Assembly: GCF_000150275.1 (NCBI RefSeq)
Contig: NW_002060949.1
Span: 2,167,836 to 2,231,835 of the forward strand
DNA length: 64,000 bases
Direction of reading: 5' to 3'
Origin: Trichoplax adhaerens
Taxonomy: Eukaryota; Placozoa; Uniplacotomia; Trichoplacea; Trichoplacidae
Part shown: positions 10,367 to 25,540 of the stretch, piece by piece
How positions within the stretch are numbered: the first letter of the stretch is position 1
Layout of the letters: each line of letters begins with the position of its first letter
Notes under the pieces: model-generated
What the model saw: the letters and a program-made list of their open reading frames with translations, nothing else
What the model was told of the DNA's origin: nothing
Databases searched by the model: none
Translations under genes and position numbers: made by a program

Positions 10367-13300
10367 GATGTGATTTCGATTCAGTCTGCCTTCCTGACGA
10401 GTACTATTCTTAGCGATAGCCGATGATTGAGAGGATATAGTGGATATTCTATCTATCCAACTCTCCGGTCACTCAAATCATTGCTTGAAATGAATCACTT
10501 GCTTTATATTTTTGCGGGGTTGAGCTTTTTGACTTGTATTCTGAATATAGATAAATAAATCAATGGATCGATTAAATAAAGTCCGCTAACAACCTCAATA
10601 ATATAGATTGAGTTACGTAAATTAAATATCATGGAGTGCTATTTATTCTACTAAAAGCTCGTGATCATAAATCGTTGTAATAAAAAATATTCTGGTATAT
10701 GTATGTAATGTAATTGAGTAAGAAAAAATTGGTATAAAATGAATTAAAAATCTCAGATTCTGTTATTATGTGAAAATCTATCTTTATCTTAAACGAATGC
10801 GAAACTCATATCGAAATTATTTCTTATTACATCTCTGCTTCGCTAAAATACTATTTTCGTAGAATTGAAAATAAAGCGAAAACATCAAGCCTTTATCATA
10901 AGACAGCAATGTAATTGAAAAAAGGTTTACTATTATTTCTATCTGTTCCGGTAGAACTTCACAAAGAAATAGGCCTTCAATGTTGGATAACGTCGGGAAG
11001 ATGATGAACAAGATGGAATTTATTAAAAGTAGACAGTGAGGTTCTTTGACGTTATATCAACATAACTGTATGTCGATTAAATTAGAATCTATAAATGAAC
11101 TCGATACGAACGGAATAATTAACCTATAAGACAACAAGAAACTAGTAAGGAAGTTTTCAATCTTAATTAAATGTTCAGCACAGAATGGACCTATGAATAA
11201 ATGCTGATAATAACGAAACGGAAATTAACCTTATTTTGTGTATAGTACGATCGCATAATTCTCGACGTACGCGTATTCTCTATTAATTAAATCCTCATCA
11301 TACGTAAAATATAAAGCATTGAAGAAAATGAACGGAAATTAAGTCCAAGTAAATGAGCTGTATATGAAGTAATTTTAATCAAAGTTTCCATGACATACTG
11401 TCTGTATAGGATATAGAATTATTGTTTATAAAGATTGAAGTAAAAATAGATGCATTAATTTTAATTAGGTAGCTAGACATTATTTTCAAATAATGTTACA
11501 TTACCCATTGTGCCATGGAGTACTAGTAGCACCTGGATTAAGATGTAGCCGAATTATAAAAGTATAGTTGTTTTAATTCCATGGGTTTAAATTAAACTAT
11601 TCAAAGCTATTTACTAGTTAAAGAATCTAATTATAAATATCCTATTCAGGTTGAAATCGTTTTACTTACAAGAGTATTAGCACTAGAGATCCTAGAGTCT
11701 CTAATTATCTTTCTTTTTAGCAATTTATGCCCTAGTTTAGGCATAGTCATAGCATTGTAGTGTAAATGGTGACAGAAAAACTTCCTAAACTAAAAAGGAC
11801 TCCTGATCACTATCCTAATGTTTAGCCTATTCTATCGAAGCCAACCAAATTAATAACAGCTGTAGTGTAATTAAAGCAATTCACTGTACACCATTACCTA
11901 GATTTTATTCAGTATTCAACTTTTTTTTTCCTATTATTCTCTCATTAAATGAAATGAAACAGACTCTGATCTAGATTTTTTAATCCAACTTCTACGGTAC
12001 TAGACGTTATCACAGGACTATTCATCATATTTAAGATATACTAATTTTACGTATAGGACATAATCTAAGCTAGCGGGAACCATGACCATCAATGATCAAT
12101 GAGAAATTAAGAAAGAAAATCTCATCAATACTAAACACCCGTAATTCATAAATTTTTGACCTTTATGAAGTCGCATTTTTAATCTGAATTGCCTCGATAA
12201 TTTATGAGACCATATGCCCTTTAATTGATCTATCATTTCAAGATTGACTAGAAATGATTACAAGAAACGGGTATATTCATCTATCCTTTTTTCCCTTTAA
12301 TTGCGCTATCACTGTCAAGATTATTACAGATACTAACTTGAAAATTCTCCATCGAAAATCTTTAAATTTTGACGCAAAGAGTTATCACACTCCTTTACTA
12401 TGTTTGCACTAAAACTATAAGATTGCAGTCACATCACAATGAAGAATACACCAGCAGCTTTTTAAATTATATTAAAGTTATTTTTTAGACTGCCTTTAGT
12501 GAATTGTATAGCTTGACAGGATAAGCTCTGTACGGAGAAATAACTCAATTAGATTTTTGCTAGCGACAGCGACACTAATTAATGGCTAACAGCAATAATA
12601 ACGAGTCTGTATGAAACCTAAAAGCCAGAAAGTTAAAAAAATTGTTATTTTAATCTTTCCTAAATAGTACAATGACTATAGAGTCAATGGAGGATTTTCG
12701 CTAATGACGACTAATTATTTCTTTCTATTACTTGAAGTAAAGTTTGTCAATAAATGACTTGTATTTGAAGAAGGGCAAATTAAAGTCATAAAATCATAAA
12801 ACATCTATTTTAGAGTTATAGTAGCAAAAATATGCGAATTAGCAGCGTTGGAGATGAATTACTGTAGTACAGTCGGAATTAAACAAAAGCTCTTAACCGC
12901 ATTTATTTTATGACATAAAAATGGGGTGTTAACTATTTCATGAGTCATAAAATTCTTCAGCCAATAGATAGTAAGTGAGAATATTCAAATTGAACTCAAC
13001 CTACTCACTAATAGGCTAAGATAATATCCGATAGCAGCGATCGAAAGGGAAATTTACTATCATCATGACTTAACAGAATAGTATCATGTGATAGGCACCA
13101 TCTTGGTGAAGCTCAATCCTAGGATACTATCAATTTTTACCGGAATTGTCAAGTATTTAACTGTAATTAACTACAGACTATTGCTAATTGTATTGATAGA
13201 ATGTGCTATATTGTACATTCTATTTATATCGATGAAATTCACATTATAAAATGGTAACACAAACCCGATCGATATGGCTACTTTGCAGCATTTTCTCAAA

Positions 13301-16300
13301 TGCTCACCGATATAGAAAGTAAGGATTATGCACTAGAATTATCTACGCAAGGTAGAAATCCACGCTGGTAGTGGTTGACTAACGCATGGATTTAGTGTCG
13401 AAACGGTGATTAACTTAAAAATGTAGTCAATTAAAGAAAAAATATAGAATAGCTAGATGCAAACCTAGACAGTTCATCATATCTTAAACTTTACAACCAT
13501 ATTAACAGACTACTTCCTTAATGTTAATGCTTGGATACGTGCTGTCGCTTTTTTGCTGACGAATCAAAATGCGTAATAGCGTATTTTTGGATTACCATAA
13601 TTCTATAGTAGGTGACTAGACAGAGAACAATTTTGGATAATATACTATGCACTAGACTATAAGACGATATTCTACTGATATTTAATGATATATGTTTCAA
13701 AGAGGAAGAAACGGATCCAACTTACAAAAAGTATGATCTGATGGTGTATCCAAGTTGAAGATTTCTTTACCGGAAGGACTAAATCGTTCGTAGAACACGC
13801 AATTAATGAATCGAATGGTCCTTTTTCTACGAGAACAATTTATTGTAAATTTTCAACCTTCAAATTCGGGAGCTTTTAATTAGTGTAAATAACTTTGAAC
13901 ACTTCACTTTACCTTGACGCGTTGTTAGCGTTAGCTTTAGGCAGTTTTAAATCGTTGTTGTACAACTTTAATCGCCAGTAAGGTGAAAGTACAATTTATC
14001 AAATGAGAACGTGATCAAAAAGATCCAATGATGTATTAATTCGATCTCCTACTTCAAGTCAAGAGTTGGGCAGTTCTTTAATAGATAGATTTGAAGAGAA
14101 TAGAAACAGTGAATAGCTACATTACAACATGGCCTGAAGGAAGAAAATTGACAAACTAGCATTGAACCAATTCTATGCTGGTACTTATATCTCACTCTTA
14201 TAGCATAAAATGATGATGGATAGAAATGCTTATCCGCTACTATTTTATACTGGTTGGGGAAGTCCTTAACTTTTATGCTATTTATTTTTTAGCTTTTGTC
14301 AACAGCTGGAAAGTTATGTCAAACAATACTAGCAAGATGAATAAATCAGATAGCAAATAATAGCATGAGGAAGGTTTACAACACGGATGCTGAGTCTATA
14401 ATTGACATCTGCAAACCATTGATTGATCGTTGACATAATCTTTTATTAGCCATAACATTACTAATCAGCATATTCTTCTAATTGGTTGCTAGGTACCATT
14501 CTATGCAAAGCAACTAAGCATCAATAGTTTACTCTATAGCCATCATTATTTTTACCCTTTATTGATTGATTGTTCCATTATTGAGGAACGTGATGTTTGT
14601 GTAATGGCATCTTGTTGACAAATCTTCACCTTATTTTGTGTTAGCGTTCTTCATAGTTTGCCGGTAATCAATGCAAGAAGAGTATAATTAGTTCTAACTT
14701 TTGCTAGGCAGTTGACTCATCTCCTTATCATATTATTAGTTACAACATTGAGTTGGATAATATCGAATTTGCAATATATTCAAATCTTGAAAATACTTAC
14801 TTGTAAATGCTATATGACTTCTCTAATGGGCCATGGCCAAAGACCTGAATTCCATCTTAACTAGAGCGTGTAGTAATTAGAAAATTAGAGTACAGTAGTC
14901 TATTTCTTTTCTAGCATTATTGGCTAAAAAATTACCGTCTAATTAACAGTCTAATAGTATTGCAAGCCTATATCCAACATGATCAATACGCTTAAAGGCA
15001 GCAAGACTATCTACAGAAAGTAAATGATAACAGCAAATATTTCTTGCCATCAATTGAATACAACTAATCACGTTTCCAACATGATGATAGTGATTGTCTT
15101 ATACTTCATTTTTGCACATGGATCATGACATATATGTCGGTCAAAGTCCTCCCACATATGTTTTATTTAACATCCGCTAGCGAAACAACGATGAGTAGTA
15201 GTACTATGAAGGCTAACTGTCGGTATATCTAAGAAGTTGAGTAGAAATCAGCTTGTAAAATTGCTGCTATGTTGACTTTATAAAGTTAGTGATAATCCTC
15301 TTCTAACGTAGTCATTGTTAAATACCGCGATTCATGCTATAAAAAGGTTGGCATCTATTATCGTCTCATTTCAGATAGCTACATTTCGTTAGGAAGAGAT
15401 TTCGTACACCTAAGCTTGCATAATCATTGGTTCAAGCTATCTCTAGATAGTCTATCATGATACAGTGACAGCAATATTATGTTGTGTTAAAAGTTGAAAT
15501 TGATCAGCACAATCATTGTAAAGATAGCAGCTGAATAGAAGGTAGTATCAGTGGTAGAAGTAATAGTACATGCAGAAAAAAATGTATACTATTTGCAGAT
15601 GCTTTATACCTAGCATAGAATTTATCTATCAGGTTAAGATACGATAGGACTTAGAATAGAAAAACTACGTGGGATAATTGGTTAACAATTACAATGATTC
15701 AATGTTATCCAAGATTAAAATAAGCTAATACAATATTGATGGTGGGAACAGAATATGATTTAATGAATCGTTCAGCTTGATTAATTTTATCATTTCACAA
15801 CTTCCTACAGAATTTAATAAAGGGATGAGAAAGAATTTTCGTTTGCAGTTGGATGGCATAATGTTGATAATCTACACACAGCATGACTGATACAAGTTTT
15901 CAAGCCCATTAATTTGCTATTTTATAATTTCTTACAGAGTTTAATGGAAAAAAATTATTTTTTTAAATAAGTTAAAATTTCCCAGTTTCATCGTAGACTG
16001 ATAGTGTATAAGAATTTTACTCCTGTTATTAATATTCCTCAAATGAAAAATGGAAGCATTCAAAATTTATAGCAATTTTTTCATGGTTAAGCTACCCAGT
16101 TTTCAACAATAATTGGGCGATTATCCCATCTAACAACTTAAATTAATGCAATAGTTTATTACAGGAAGGTACAATAAGTATTTAAGACAAATAATTGATT
16201 TTAAAAAGTTACATCATATTCTTATATAGCTATGACGTAAGATTGAACTATGTGAGAAACGATAGAAATAACTATTCTATTTTATATAGTCGTTGCAAAA

Positions 16301-19300
16301 TTGATGAATCTCTCTTTACCCTCTATAGAATTGAGTATTATTTAAATAACAAATTCTTTCGTGACATCAATTAGAAATTAATTATTGATTCCTAATAAGC
16401 GTAAAATAATGCTAGCAATTTTAATAAAAGGAAATAATGTCATAGCTCCAGATATCCCACCCTATAACTATCCTATCCTATCAATATTTAATCTGGTAAA
16501 TTATTTCTTATGGCCTTAATTAATCTCCTTTTATATCTAAAAATTGAGATCATTTCAAGTTTATTCTGAATCGAATTCTTTTTTGTCAGGACAAACGAGT
16601 ATAATAACATATTGTGCGTCATTTTAATCGTCAATCCCGGCAAATGGATAATATCACTATAAGATTTATAATGAAACGTCAAAATGACATTTTTTCCATT
16701 TAAATAGGAATGATAAGGCTCTCCTAATGATACAGATTGCAATTTAATCACTTAAATTATTTATCAAAGAATGAAGATATGGCTGCGCCTAAGCTGCCAT
16801 TTTCTCCATCATTATGAATACGATGATACCATTTTTGGTGCCGTTGTGTCCCACAATTTTAATAATACTGATTGTTTATGTAGATACTAAACATCTGTAA
16901 GCATCGTCCGCCTGCCTTCAAGTGTATCTGTACTTTGCTGCCACTTGATACGATATTTACCTCCATCGTTATGAACTATTCTAAGTTTAGAAAAAGAGCT
17001 CACTATCGCAAATTTAGTATAGAGCTTGACTTGTTTAAATTCAGACTAAGAGCAATATCTTAAATTTACATAACCTGTTAACATACTTCTTTTTACCTCA
17101 TGCAAGACAAATTTGACTATTACTTTCAAAATTTTATTATAGATGACGGAGAATTATTTTAGATTGACAACATGTTTTAACATTCATCATAAAAATTAAT
17201 TTGACGCCAGCCTAAGACAGTATTATATCGATAAAGATGAGCTAAAACTGAACGATAAGTCCACTGATGAAACACTCAATGGATTGTTCTGCAAATAATA
17301 AATTTCAAGTGTTGTAAAAAATTTGAATATTTACTGTTTTCCTATCATTTAGTCATAATACAGTATTAGCAGAAACGATAATCATTATGTTATTTACTTC
17401 CTGCATTAAATTTTTTATTAGCCAGGCTAATCGATAGATAATGATCAAATTTATTTTTATTGTAGCTCATTTTACCCTATATCTTTAATTAAGAGATTAA
17501 TCTACTTTATGCATGATGGTAGAGAGTCATTACTATCCCTAAATCGTATCAGGTTTTGCTCAACTAATGTATGGATGAATAAAAAAAATTTGGGGGCAAT
17601 TTCTTTCAATTCTAAGATTTACAACAAGCATAAGATAGATGGTAATGACAACAGTTGTTGTTCATCTTGGTGAACAACAACTTCATTCTTAGTAAGGAAT
17701 AACTGCATTGGTTGTTATTGAATTTGGTCATAGCGTATTAGCATCATATTTTACAAATGTACTTACAAACTGTTTTATTAGATGTTCAAGGACAAAGCCA
17801 TGAAAGAATTAAGCTGACCAACACCCAATTTATTCGCCTACCATGAATTATGGATACAAGAAACTTGATTATATGATATTATCGATCTATTCTGTCAATT
17901 AATCTGCTCCTGGCTATCAATGACTGATGATGTCACATTAATCCTCTAAATTATGCCACCTTTTATTTATTTCTACCAGTTATTGTTGCTATTGCTTAAG
18001 ATAGACAATACATCATTTTAACAACATGATGTTTTTCTAAATTTTTCTTCTCTTTGGACAATAGCTATTATTCAACATTATCAGAGTCATAGCTTTTAGC
18101 TTCGTCAGATGATTTGTATTAATATATACAGCATAGTCTAAAATGACAAATAAATACTATTCGCGTGTTTTCTAAAAAAATTACTTGGATTACATCATGT
18201 GCTGTAATAAACACAGGCTTGTTTAATCAAGCCCAATTTCTTCTCTACTATTATTATGAGATATAAAGTGGTAGATGAGATCAATAAAGGTTGCATATAA
18301 GCATTGAAAGGTGTTACTTGGTAAGATATTGAGCAACTTTAGATGTATTCCAACGTGCAATATTTGAAAATAGTATGAAGGTAGTAATTAAATCAAGTAC
18401 AGTAGAATTGATAGAACGGTACTGTCATTTTATTAGTAAATCTTAGTCGAGGCCGAATGATAATATTATCAAGGGAACTCTAATGGTGTCTTAATATTTC
18501 TTAAATTCAAATCTTGCGAAGTCTTCATATTTCGAATACTTCCTAAAATATGGATTTTCTACTGCATAAAACTACCACTTATATAGTTTGAATGGAGCAA
18601 TTTAATATCATCGATGCAACTGGTGCTTTATGGTCTTATTTCGTCATAAAACCTGATAACTTTACATTTTCACTCTTTACACTAATTTCAACCTTTACCG
18701 CATCTTTTTTTTTACTGTATTGTAAAAGTTATTTCTACATAAAACTGCTGCCTAACATGACTACCACAGTAAATACAGAGAAATAGTATAATATTGCAAC
18801 GTGGTCTTTAGGCTGATAATTGCTACATCTAGGTACCATAATGATGGTATTTATATCTTATACGATTAATGACTGAGAAAACGGCAGATATCTATTCCTA
18901 TAACCTCAGTGTAAAGTAACAGAACAGAATAACCGATGATATTTTTAAAGTACTTCTTGAAAAATGTTAACTGTTATTCTATCTGTAAACAGGGGCACTC
19001 GATCTTTATAAAAAAATATGAATCAGCGAAATAATAGAAGCGGTCTTTTTGATGTAGTAGCGAGTCTAAATATCAATTCGGGTGTTTGGGGTTGATTTTG
19101 GTCATAGTACGACTCCTAATGTTTTAAGATTATTACAGATAAGGTCAAAATTTTCACAATGGTCTATTTGAATGATCTAATCGATATCATAACCTCGTAA
19201 GCTGATTGATAAACTGCAATAGCACATATTAGCCTATATGCCGATGGGCATATTTCCGTCATAGATTTCGGATTTAAGCGTATAAACCAGTGTTGTGCGG

Positions 19301-21750
19301 TTTATCTATAATTTGTTAATGTGGTACATGGTTTATAAATACTTGATATCCACCCTCTAATTTGCCACGTTGGCATTAATCTCGTTCATACTAATAACAT
19401 TTTACGATAAGAAATCTATTTCTAGTTATACGATGATAGTAATATCTTGGAAGAAAGTCTCAAGATCTGAGTTTAGAGTTGTCAGATATTCAATCTTGCC
19501 TTGTTAGGTAATAAAATATGAAACAGTTACCATATTTTGTGCTATTAAAAGCACCACTCTGTAGCAGCAAAATCAAGATGACCTCTGTATAGTATAGCAT
19601 GCAGTATTGCATTTATTTTGGATATTAGTCGGCTTTTTTCCACTCCTACTTTTAAGTCAATATTGATTTCTTTCTTTCCTATCGATAGCATTACTCATCC
19701 CATGTAAATTTATTCCTTCCGTATTTTTTTAATATATCACTTTGTAACAAAATAACCACGATAAAATAGCTTTACTTAAAACATAAAATACGAAATTTAC
19801 TCCAGAACAAGTTGAAGCAGAAACGAAATGCTTAGGGTTACTAAATGCATAATTTATGTAATTGGATAATGAAGCAGAATGAGTTTCTTAAATTAACGAA
19901 CACATATGCAGTACCAATTTAACTTAACATACGATAAATTTTATACGATGATAATTTTAATTTTTTAGCATATAAGATCGGTAAGAAAGTAGGTTAGAAA
20001 TGTTAATATTGATAAACAAATTAAAAACGTTTAAAGATGAAACCGCCACCGCTAATGCATATTTATATTCTGAGCTGGAAGTTTGACAAAGCTAAGCGCT
20101 TTCTTATAGTGGCTAAATCAGCAGATCTATATTTAAATTAATTATGTTGTTATTGTGATGTTGTCTATCTTCTGATATGATTCAAATGTCAATCATTTCA
20201 ATCGCCTTTCTTGCTAAATGGATTTTATAATCTCACTCAGCTTAAAATAAACTTTGATGCTTGTGCCTACATAAATAGATTAATTGGCTAACATGTAAGA
20301 TGAAGCATAATGATTACCGTAAGTATTGTATGCGTAAGATGATTAACTCTCTAGACAGATTCCTTATATTCCTCATTATAAAATTAAATCTAATAAATCC
20401 CATTACATAAAAAGCGATTAGATTAAGACTAAACTTTAAATATGTTAATAGCTAGAGACTGGAGCAGAATGAGCGTATTGATTAGTAAGCTAAACAGGAT
20501 AGACGAACTCAAAGTAGACATCCCTCGAATTACACAAGCATTCTAAAATACCTTCAATTCTCACACTGCATTCTTCTGATTCATTATCTAGACCATATGT
20601 GCACACTTTAAGTCCAGCATAAAAGATTTTAAACGATATAGCGATACAAACTATGATCTCTAATATGCAAAATAAAGAGGATTCTTGAACTGAAGAGTAG
20701 ATAATTACCGCACTAAAAGATAATAGCGACCTCTTTAAATTGATAGCTGATTTCGAGTTTATAATTTCGTTTTAGTTTATGGATCTTATTCGATTAGGAG
20801 TTACTTCAACTGTTTAGTTTTTATCTCAGAATTGATGATTTAACACCAATAAATCCACAAATATCGCCCGCTTCTAATAATCGTAGTATAATCGAAAGAT
20901 AATCCTAGACAGATAAGTGAACGATCATCTGAAAGATGATAATGGCAAAATACGTCTATAGGATCTAACAATGGATTATAAACTTACAACTTTCGAGTAT
21001 TTTGAAACATTTAATGATATATATGCAATAAATTATTAATTGCATTTTATTTTATGGCATTTCTATTAATTAAATTAAGGCAATTAGGTTAACAAGTATA
21101 AAAATTCACCGTTATAAAATGTAATACATAATTAATTCTACCAGTTAAGACGTTGTTAAAATATAATATACCGTATACCGTATAATTGACAAGTAGTCTG
21201 TGATGAATCGATCATTTTGGTAACCTTGGAAGTATATTACAGTTTAAAGAATGTAGGCATATGGATGATTTCAAAAGTATTTTGTATTTGTAGCAAATGC
21301 AATTGGTATCGTTCGCAGAATGTCTGCGAAGAATATATGAGAAATAGTCAAAGAGCTAATAAATCCTGGGATCTAAATGTTTCATTTACATTCACAACTA
21401 CGTAATACAGTATAGAATAAACAAATGCATAAGACCTTGTACCTATGATAAATATTGGATAAATCTAACGGAACAATTGCACTTTACACTATTATGATCC
21501 TGCCTTATTATACTTATACTCTAAAAAATAGATATACTGGCAGGTCAATCAAGTCCCTAATATTGTGTCAGAAACAAGTTGGGAAATATTGTTATTTATG
21601 TACAAAGCTCAAGCTTTCTCTATTAGACAGTAAAATATTAGAACGTCAAGATTTGACCTACTGTACGTAATCATAGTTGTTACTATAAAATAGATATAGC
21701 CTCTAGAATACGAAATTTATTTTTAAACAGCATCAGAGCTTTATTTCATT
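10367..21750. other. 11.4-kb region without a recognised gene
   Basis: Lies between the 5' end of the Syd-1-type gene and the 3' end of the BTBD19-like gene. No ORF reaches 90 codons, and none shows a family motif. I found no exon chain with matching phases, no tRNA or rRNA signature and no clear tandem array. The DNA is uniformly AT-rich with few of the TACAGTA palindromes seen elsewhere. It may hold distal regulatory DNA, a non-coding transcript or very short exons that I missed. Confidence 0.5.
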
Positions 21751-24219
21751 TTAAGAATAATTTGGCCGAGGCTTCGTTCCTGAACGTTTTGTCGTTAAAG
21801 GATTGCCTGCTTCCTTCTTCTTTAGAGCATGATATCGCCAAGCATAGGAAATATGTTCAATCTAAATTAAGACATAATATTATGATTAGTATAACAAGAA
21901 ATAAGTTAAGAAATACATACCATAGTTTAACACTTTCATTGAAAAAGACTATAGTTTAATCTGCTGTTGTTCATCAAGCAATTCCTTACCGGTATTAAAC
22001 GATCCGCTTTATTATCAGCTTCTACTACGGTTAGTTCTTCTGGAGTCAGCAATGGCAGTCTTATATGTTTGATTATGCCAAAAGCTACTTCAGATACCTT
22101 CTTATCCAAGACCACCTAGTAAATGTGTGGTATAAATGAACTAAGATCAAATTTCATTCTTGGACTGTATATGTTATGTTAATCTATAAACGAGTTAATT
22201 ACTAACGACTTTATAAGAGCATTGTTTACTATGTCTAATTGTTAGCAGCAAAGCTGACTTACAGAATTAACGGTTGCCCATTCTCGAACAGCTTTAATAA
22301 TATCTACTTCATCAATATTCAGATTATTACTTGCAAGAGCCACAGCTAAAGCTTCATCTGACATCTCATGGAATCCTTTGGTCTTGAATACAGCCTATTT
22401 TAAGAATATTTTACTGATTATTGAGTTCAAGATTCATTTTAGGTAGGATTCCTCATTGCTGCATGGTATTAAGGTAGATTCAGGTTGAAAATACATAGCA
22501 TGCAAAAGCTATTATCTTTACAGTATGTAATTACAGTGTACCTTAGTATTGGATTCGATAAAACTTAGGCATTTCTTTTGAAGTTCGGCTTGGCCATAAG
22601 TGACTGCAGACTAAAGCGATATCGTATTTATTATATATTAATATGCTCAATATATACTATAGGTTACTTAATGTAAGCGTAGTCATGTTACCCATCCTGT
22701 CATTAAGTATAGTATCTGCTTACCTGCATAGTTTCACATGCATTGTCAATAGTGATGGAATCGCTCATGAAATTAACACATATCTAGAATAGATTTAATA
22801 TTATCGATGATATTACATGACAAAGGAAGGCAAACACTATGTCTTACAAGGATTAAGTTTGTCCCAGCTAAGGCTGTACTTACCTTTGCCAAATCACGCA
22901 AGCCGTATTCAATGGCTGATGCTAATACGTCAACAACCTTCATAAATTGAGTTGCAACGCATTAGTATTAGAAATATAAGGTAGTAAACGTCACATCTAC
23001 CATTATATTTATAAATAGATACCTAATCATTATAACTATTTTAAAAAATAAGTAAACCTTACAAATATTGTATTTCATTATCTGAATTTAATGCTTGTAT
23101 CAACTGTAAGTTTCTTACGTTTTTATCAGTTAAAGAGCAGCAATTGGTATAAATAAACTCTAACACAGCTAAAAAGGAATCAGGTTGTACATCTGATAGG
23201 ATGTAAGGAACATCGTTATTTTCAATGGCTACGGAATTATCGTGAAACATGGTATCAAATACGTCACATCTATGAAAAAGCATAACAGATAGCAGATAAT
23301 ACTTAGATATTTAAGATTTAAAGTACTGTTAAATATGAAAAATTACGATACAGTTTAGTTACGAACAAATTTTAGAACTGAATAAACTATCATATTTGTA
23401 ATAATTTGATAATGAACGATAAAAAGATCAAGTTACCAAGCTTATTGATAAATGGTTTTACCTTGCAGATAAAATGCTTCTATGCGCATATATCATTTGT
23501 TTGGTATCCCCAACTATAAACTTGATATCACTATGAAATAATATGAACAAAATTGATTAAATATAAAATTATACAACAAATCCTACACTTAGAAATAGAA
23601 TGCATAAAGCAAGAGATTGGAGTGAATATGCAATTCTAGAATTCCGATGTTAATACATCTGCATATCTTGGAAACTAAGAAAACTTAATGCAAACATTAC
23701 AGAAATTCTATAATTTCATTTACAAAATGATGGAGACAGCAGTAGTTTCTATCGCTAATATGGATATATTATACACTGTACAGTATTTAACTCTAATTAC
23801 AGACATGAGCTAGTAACTGAAAGATAAATAATCGAGTAAACTAGCTATCGCCATGATTATGAAATCACGACTAAATATCGTTCTATTTCTATTACTAATA
23901 CTAACATATTTTGGCATTGTGTTATCATGAAATTGTAATTATAATTATCATAGAGCATTAAGTGTTATCAACAATTTATTAAGGATCAGTAGACTTACCT
24001 ATACTCTGACTTATTGACTAGCTTTTTCATTTCGGCTGCAAATCCGATAGGATTGCCGTACAAACCTTCGCCTTTCTGGCTATTTGTATTATTTTCCGTC
24101 ATTTTATTAGTCCTACTAGACGAGGTCCTATGTATTTGATAAGCCTTGGAATGAATGTTACTATCACTGTAATTACCAGCAGAGTTAGTAAAAATTGTCG
24201 TCCTTTCTGGCACTATCAA
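21751..24219 (-). CDS. BTBD19: BTBD19-like BTB/POZ-BACK protein
   Basis: Nine exons: 24219-23999, 23530-23462, 23269-23119, 22937-22884, 22783-22724, 22610-22542, 22394-22263, 22115-21990 and 21861-21751. They total 993 nt (330 aa) with all phases consistent. The BTB part runs FAAEMKKLVNKSEYS-DIKFIVGD, AHRSILSARCDVFDTMFHD, then FLAVLEFIYTN (about residues 58-145). It is followed by EYGLRDLAK, a BACK-like helical region (AVTYGQAELQKKCLSFIE, IIKAVREWATVNS) and a basic tail containing YAWRYHALKKKEA. Human BTBD19 has the same order (LRSLVNNPRYSDVCF, FLAVLEFLYTN, AWKCHALRR). BTB proteins usually dimerise and many act as Cul3 adaptors, but BTBD19 function is not established. The start at 24219 is uncertain: Met40 (codon at 24102) precedes the conserved region more closely. 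Confidence 0.93.
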
Positions 24220-25540
24220 ATCAGATTGATGTATGTAATCAGAAATAGGAGAGATTTAATCAACGCTAAGTTATCTTCTTCGTCTATTAATGCAAGGACT
24301 CCCTAGTAGTATCGTCTGTTGTCTTGACAACATGAGTTCAAGAAACACGCTACCTGTGCGCATGCGGAGTTCTCTAAATAGTCGATGGTTCATTCTATAG
24401 TGGTCAGACAGCTTTATCAAAGCAAGGTCTTCTACTATGAACTATAAGCTATGTTTGAGCGTCCACACTATCGCTGCTGGCTTGAGCTGTACAATATTAT
24501 CATCATTTCAGTGCCATCTTAATTAATGAATTGATTTATAAACTAGTTTTACCATTTGTTATTATTTTCTGCAAATATGCAGTACGGTATAATGGCATCA
24601 ACATGGAGAAAAGTAATTCTATAGATAAGAAGCCCAGCTGCACACTCTGAGGTCATCATCATGATACAAAAACATAATCTAAGACGTAGAAACGAACTAC
24701 GATGCACAAAGTTTACTCTGGATCCATTTCGAATACTAATATTTTAAAGCTTACCGCCTCTAGAATGAGCAGTACACATCACATGGTATGTAGTAGCATA
24801 GACTACTAGATATATCAAGATGCATCTAGTAAGTCCATGGCAGTAGAGATCCAATCAATGTAGTTATACTAAAATATCAAATGTGTACTGTAAGTAAGTC
24901 TACCAACGAAATCGCGAACTACTGATTTAAATACAGCTACAGCCTCTGGAACGAGCAATACACCTTACTTGATGTGCAGAAGAGATCCGATCGATGTAGT
25001 TATTCTAAAGTATCATATGTGCACTATAAGTAAAAGTCTATCTACTACTAAGTCGCGAACTACTGATTTGAATAATAATAATATTATGTAGCTTACAGCT
25101 TCTAGAATGAGCAATACACCTTACTTGGTATGCAGTAGAGATCCAATCGATGTAGTTATACGAAAGCATCAAATGTGTACTATAAGTAAACTCTATAGAC
25201 TAAGTCACGAGCTACTGATACAGTAGCTATTTAGCACGGTGCTACTGTTTACATAAGTAAATGCTAATAGGAGGCGTTGCTCTCACTCTGGTGCAGGATG
25301 CATAAGATTGGATTCAGTTATTGTGCAGCAATTATTTTAATCTCTAGTAAATGGGAAAGTTAAGCAAGCGATCGACGAACTACCTCGAATGCCATGATAA
25401 AGAATTGAGTATCTCTTAGGAAGATAATGTAGAGGATAGATAAAGTTTGCATACAGCAAAACGCAAGTAGTTATACATTGATTAGTACGGCATGACTGCC
25501 GCATTGCTAAACGACAATTTGATCGTATAGAATTGCAAAA
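24220..25540. promoter_or_regulatory. Divergent (head-to-head) intergenic region between BTBD19 and AOPEP
   Basis: The two start codons face away from each other across 1.3 kb, so both promoters must lie here or in untranslated exons within it. Apart from the three tandem repeats I see no defined promoter motif. Confidence 0.55.
24759..25220. repeat. Three diverged tandem repeats in a bidirectional upstream region
   Basis: Three units begin near 24760, 24945 and 25095. Each contains a CTCTAGAATGAGCARTACAC-like start, then GAGATCCAATCGATGTAGTT, then ATCAAATGTGTACTRTAAGT, then a CGCGAACTACTGAT-like end. Units are about 130-170 bp and differ by many substitutions. They fill most of the gap between the divergent BTBD19-like and aminopeptidase O genes, so they may carry promoter or enhancer elements. 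Confidence 0.85.

Noticed and set aside
16488-16751. 87-codon minus-strand ORF in the long gap
   Set aside because: No recognisable motif, no supporting splice context and composition like the surrounding AT-rich DNA.
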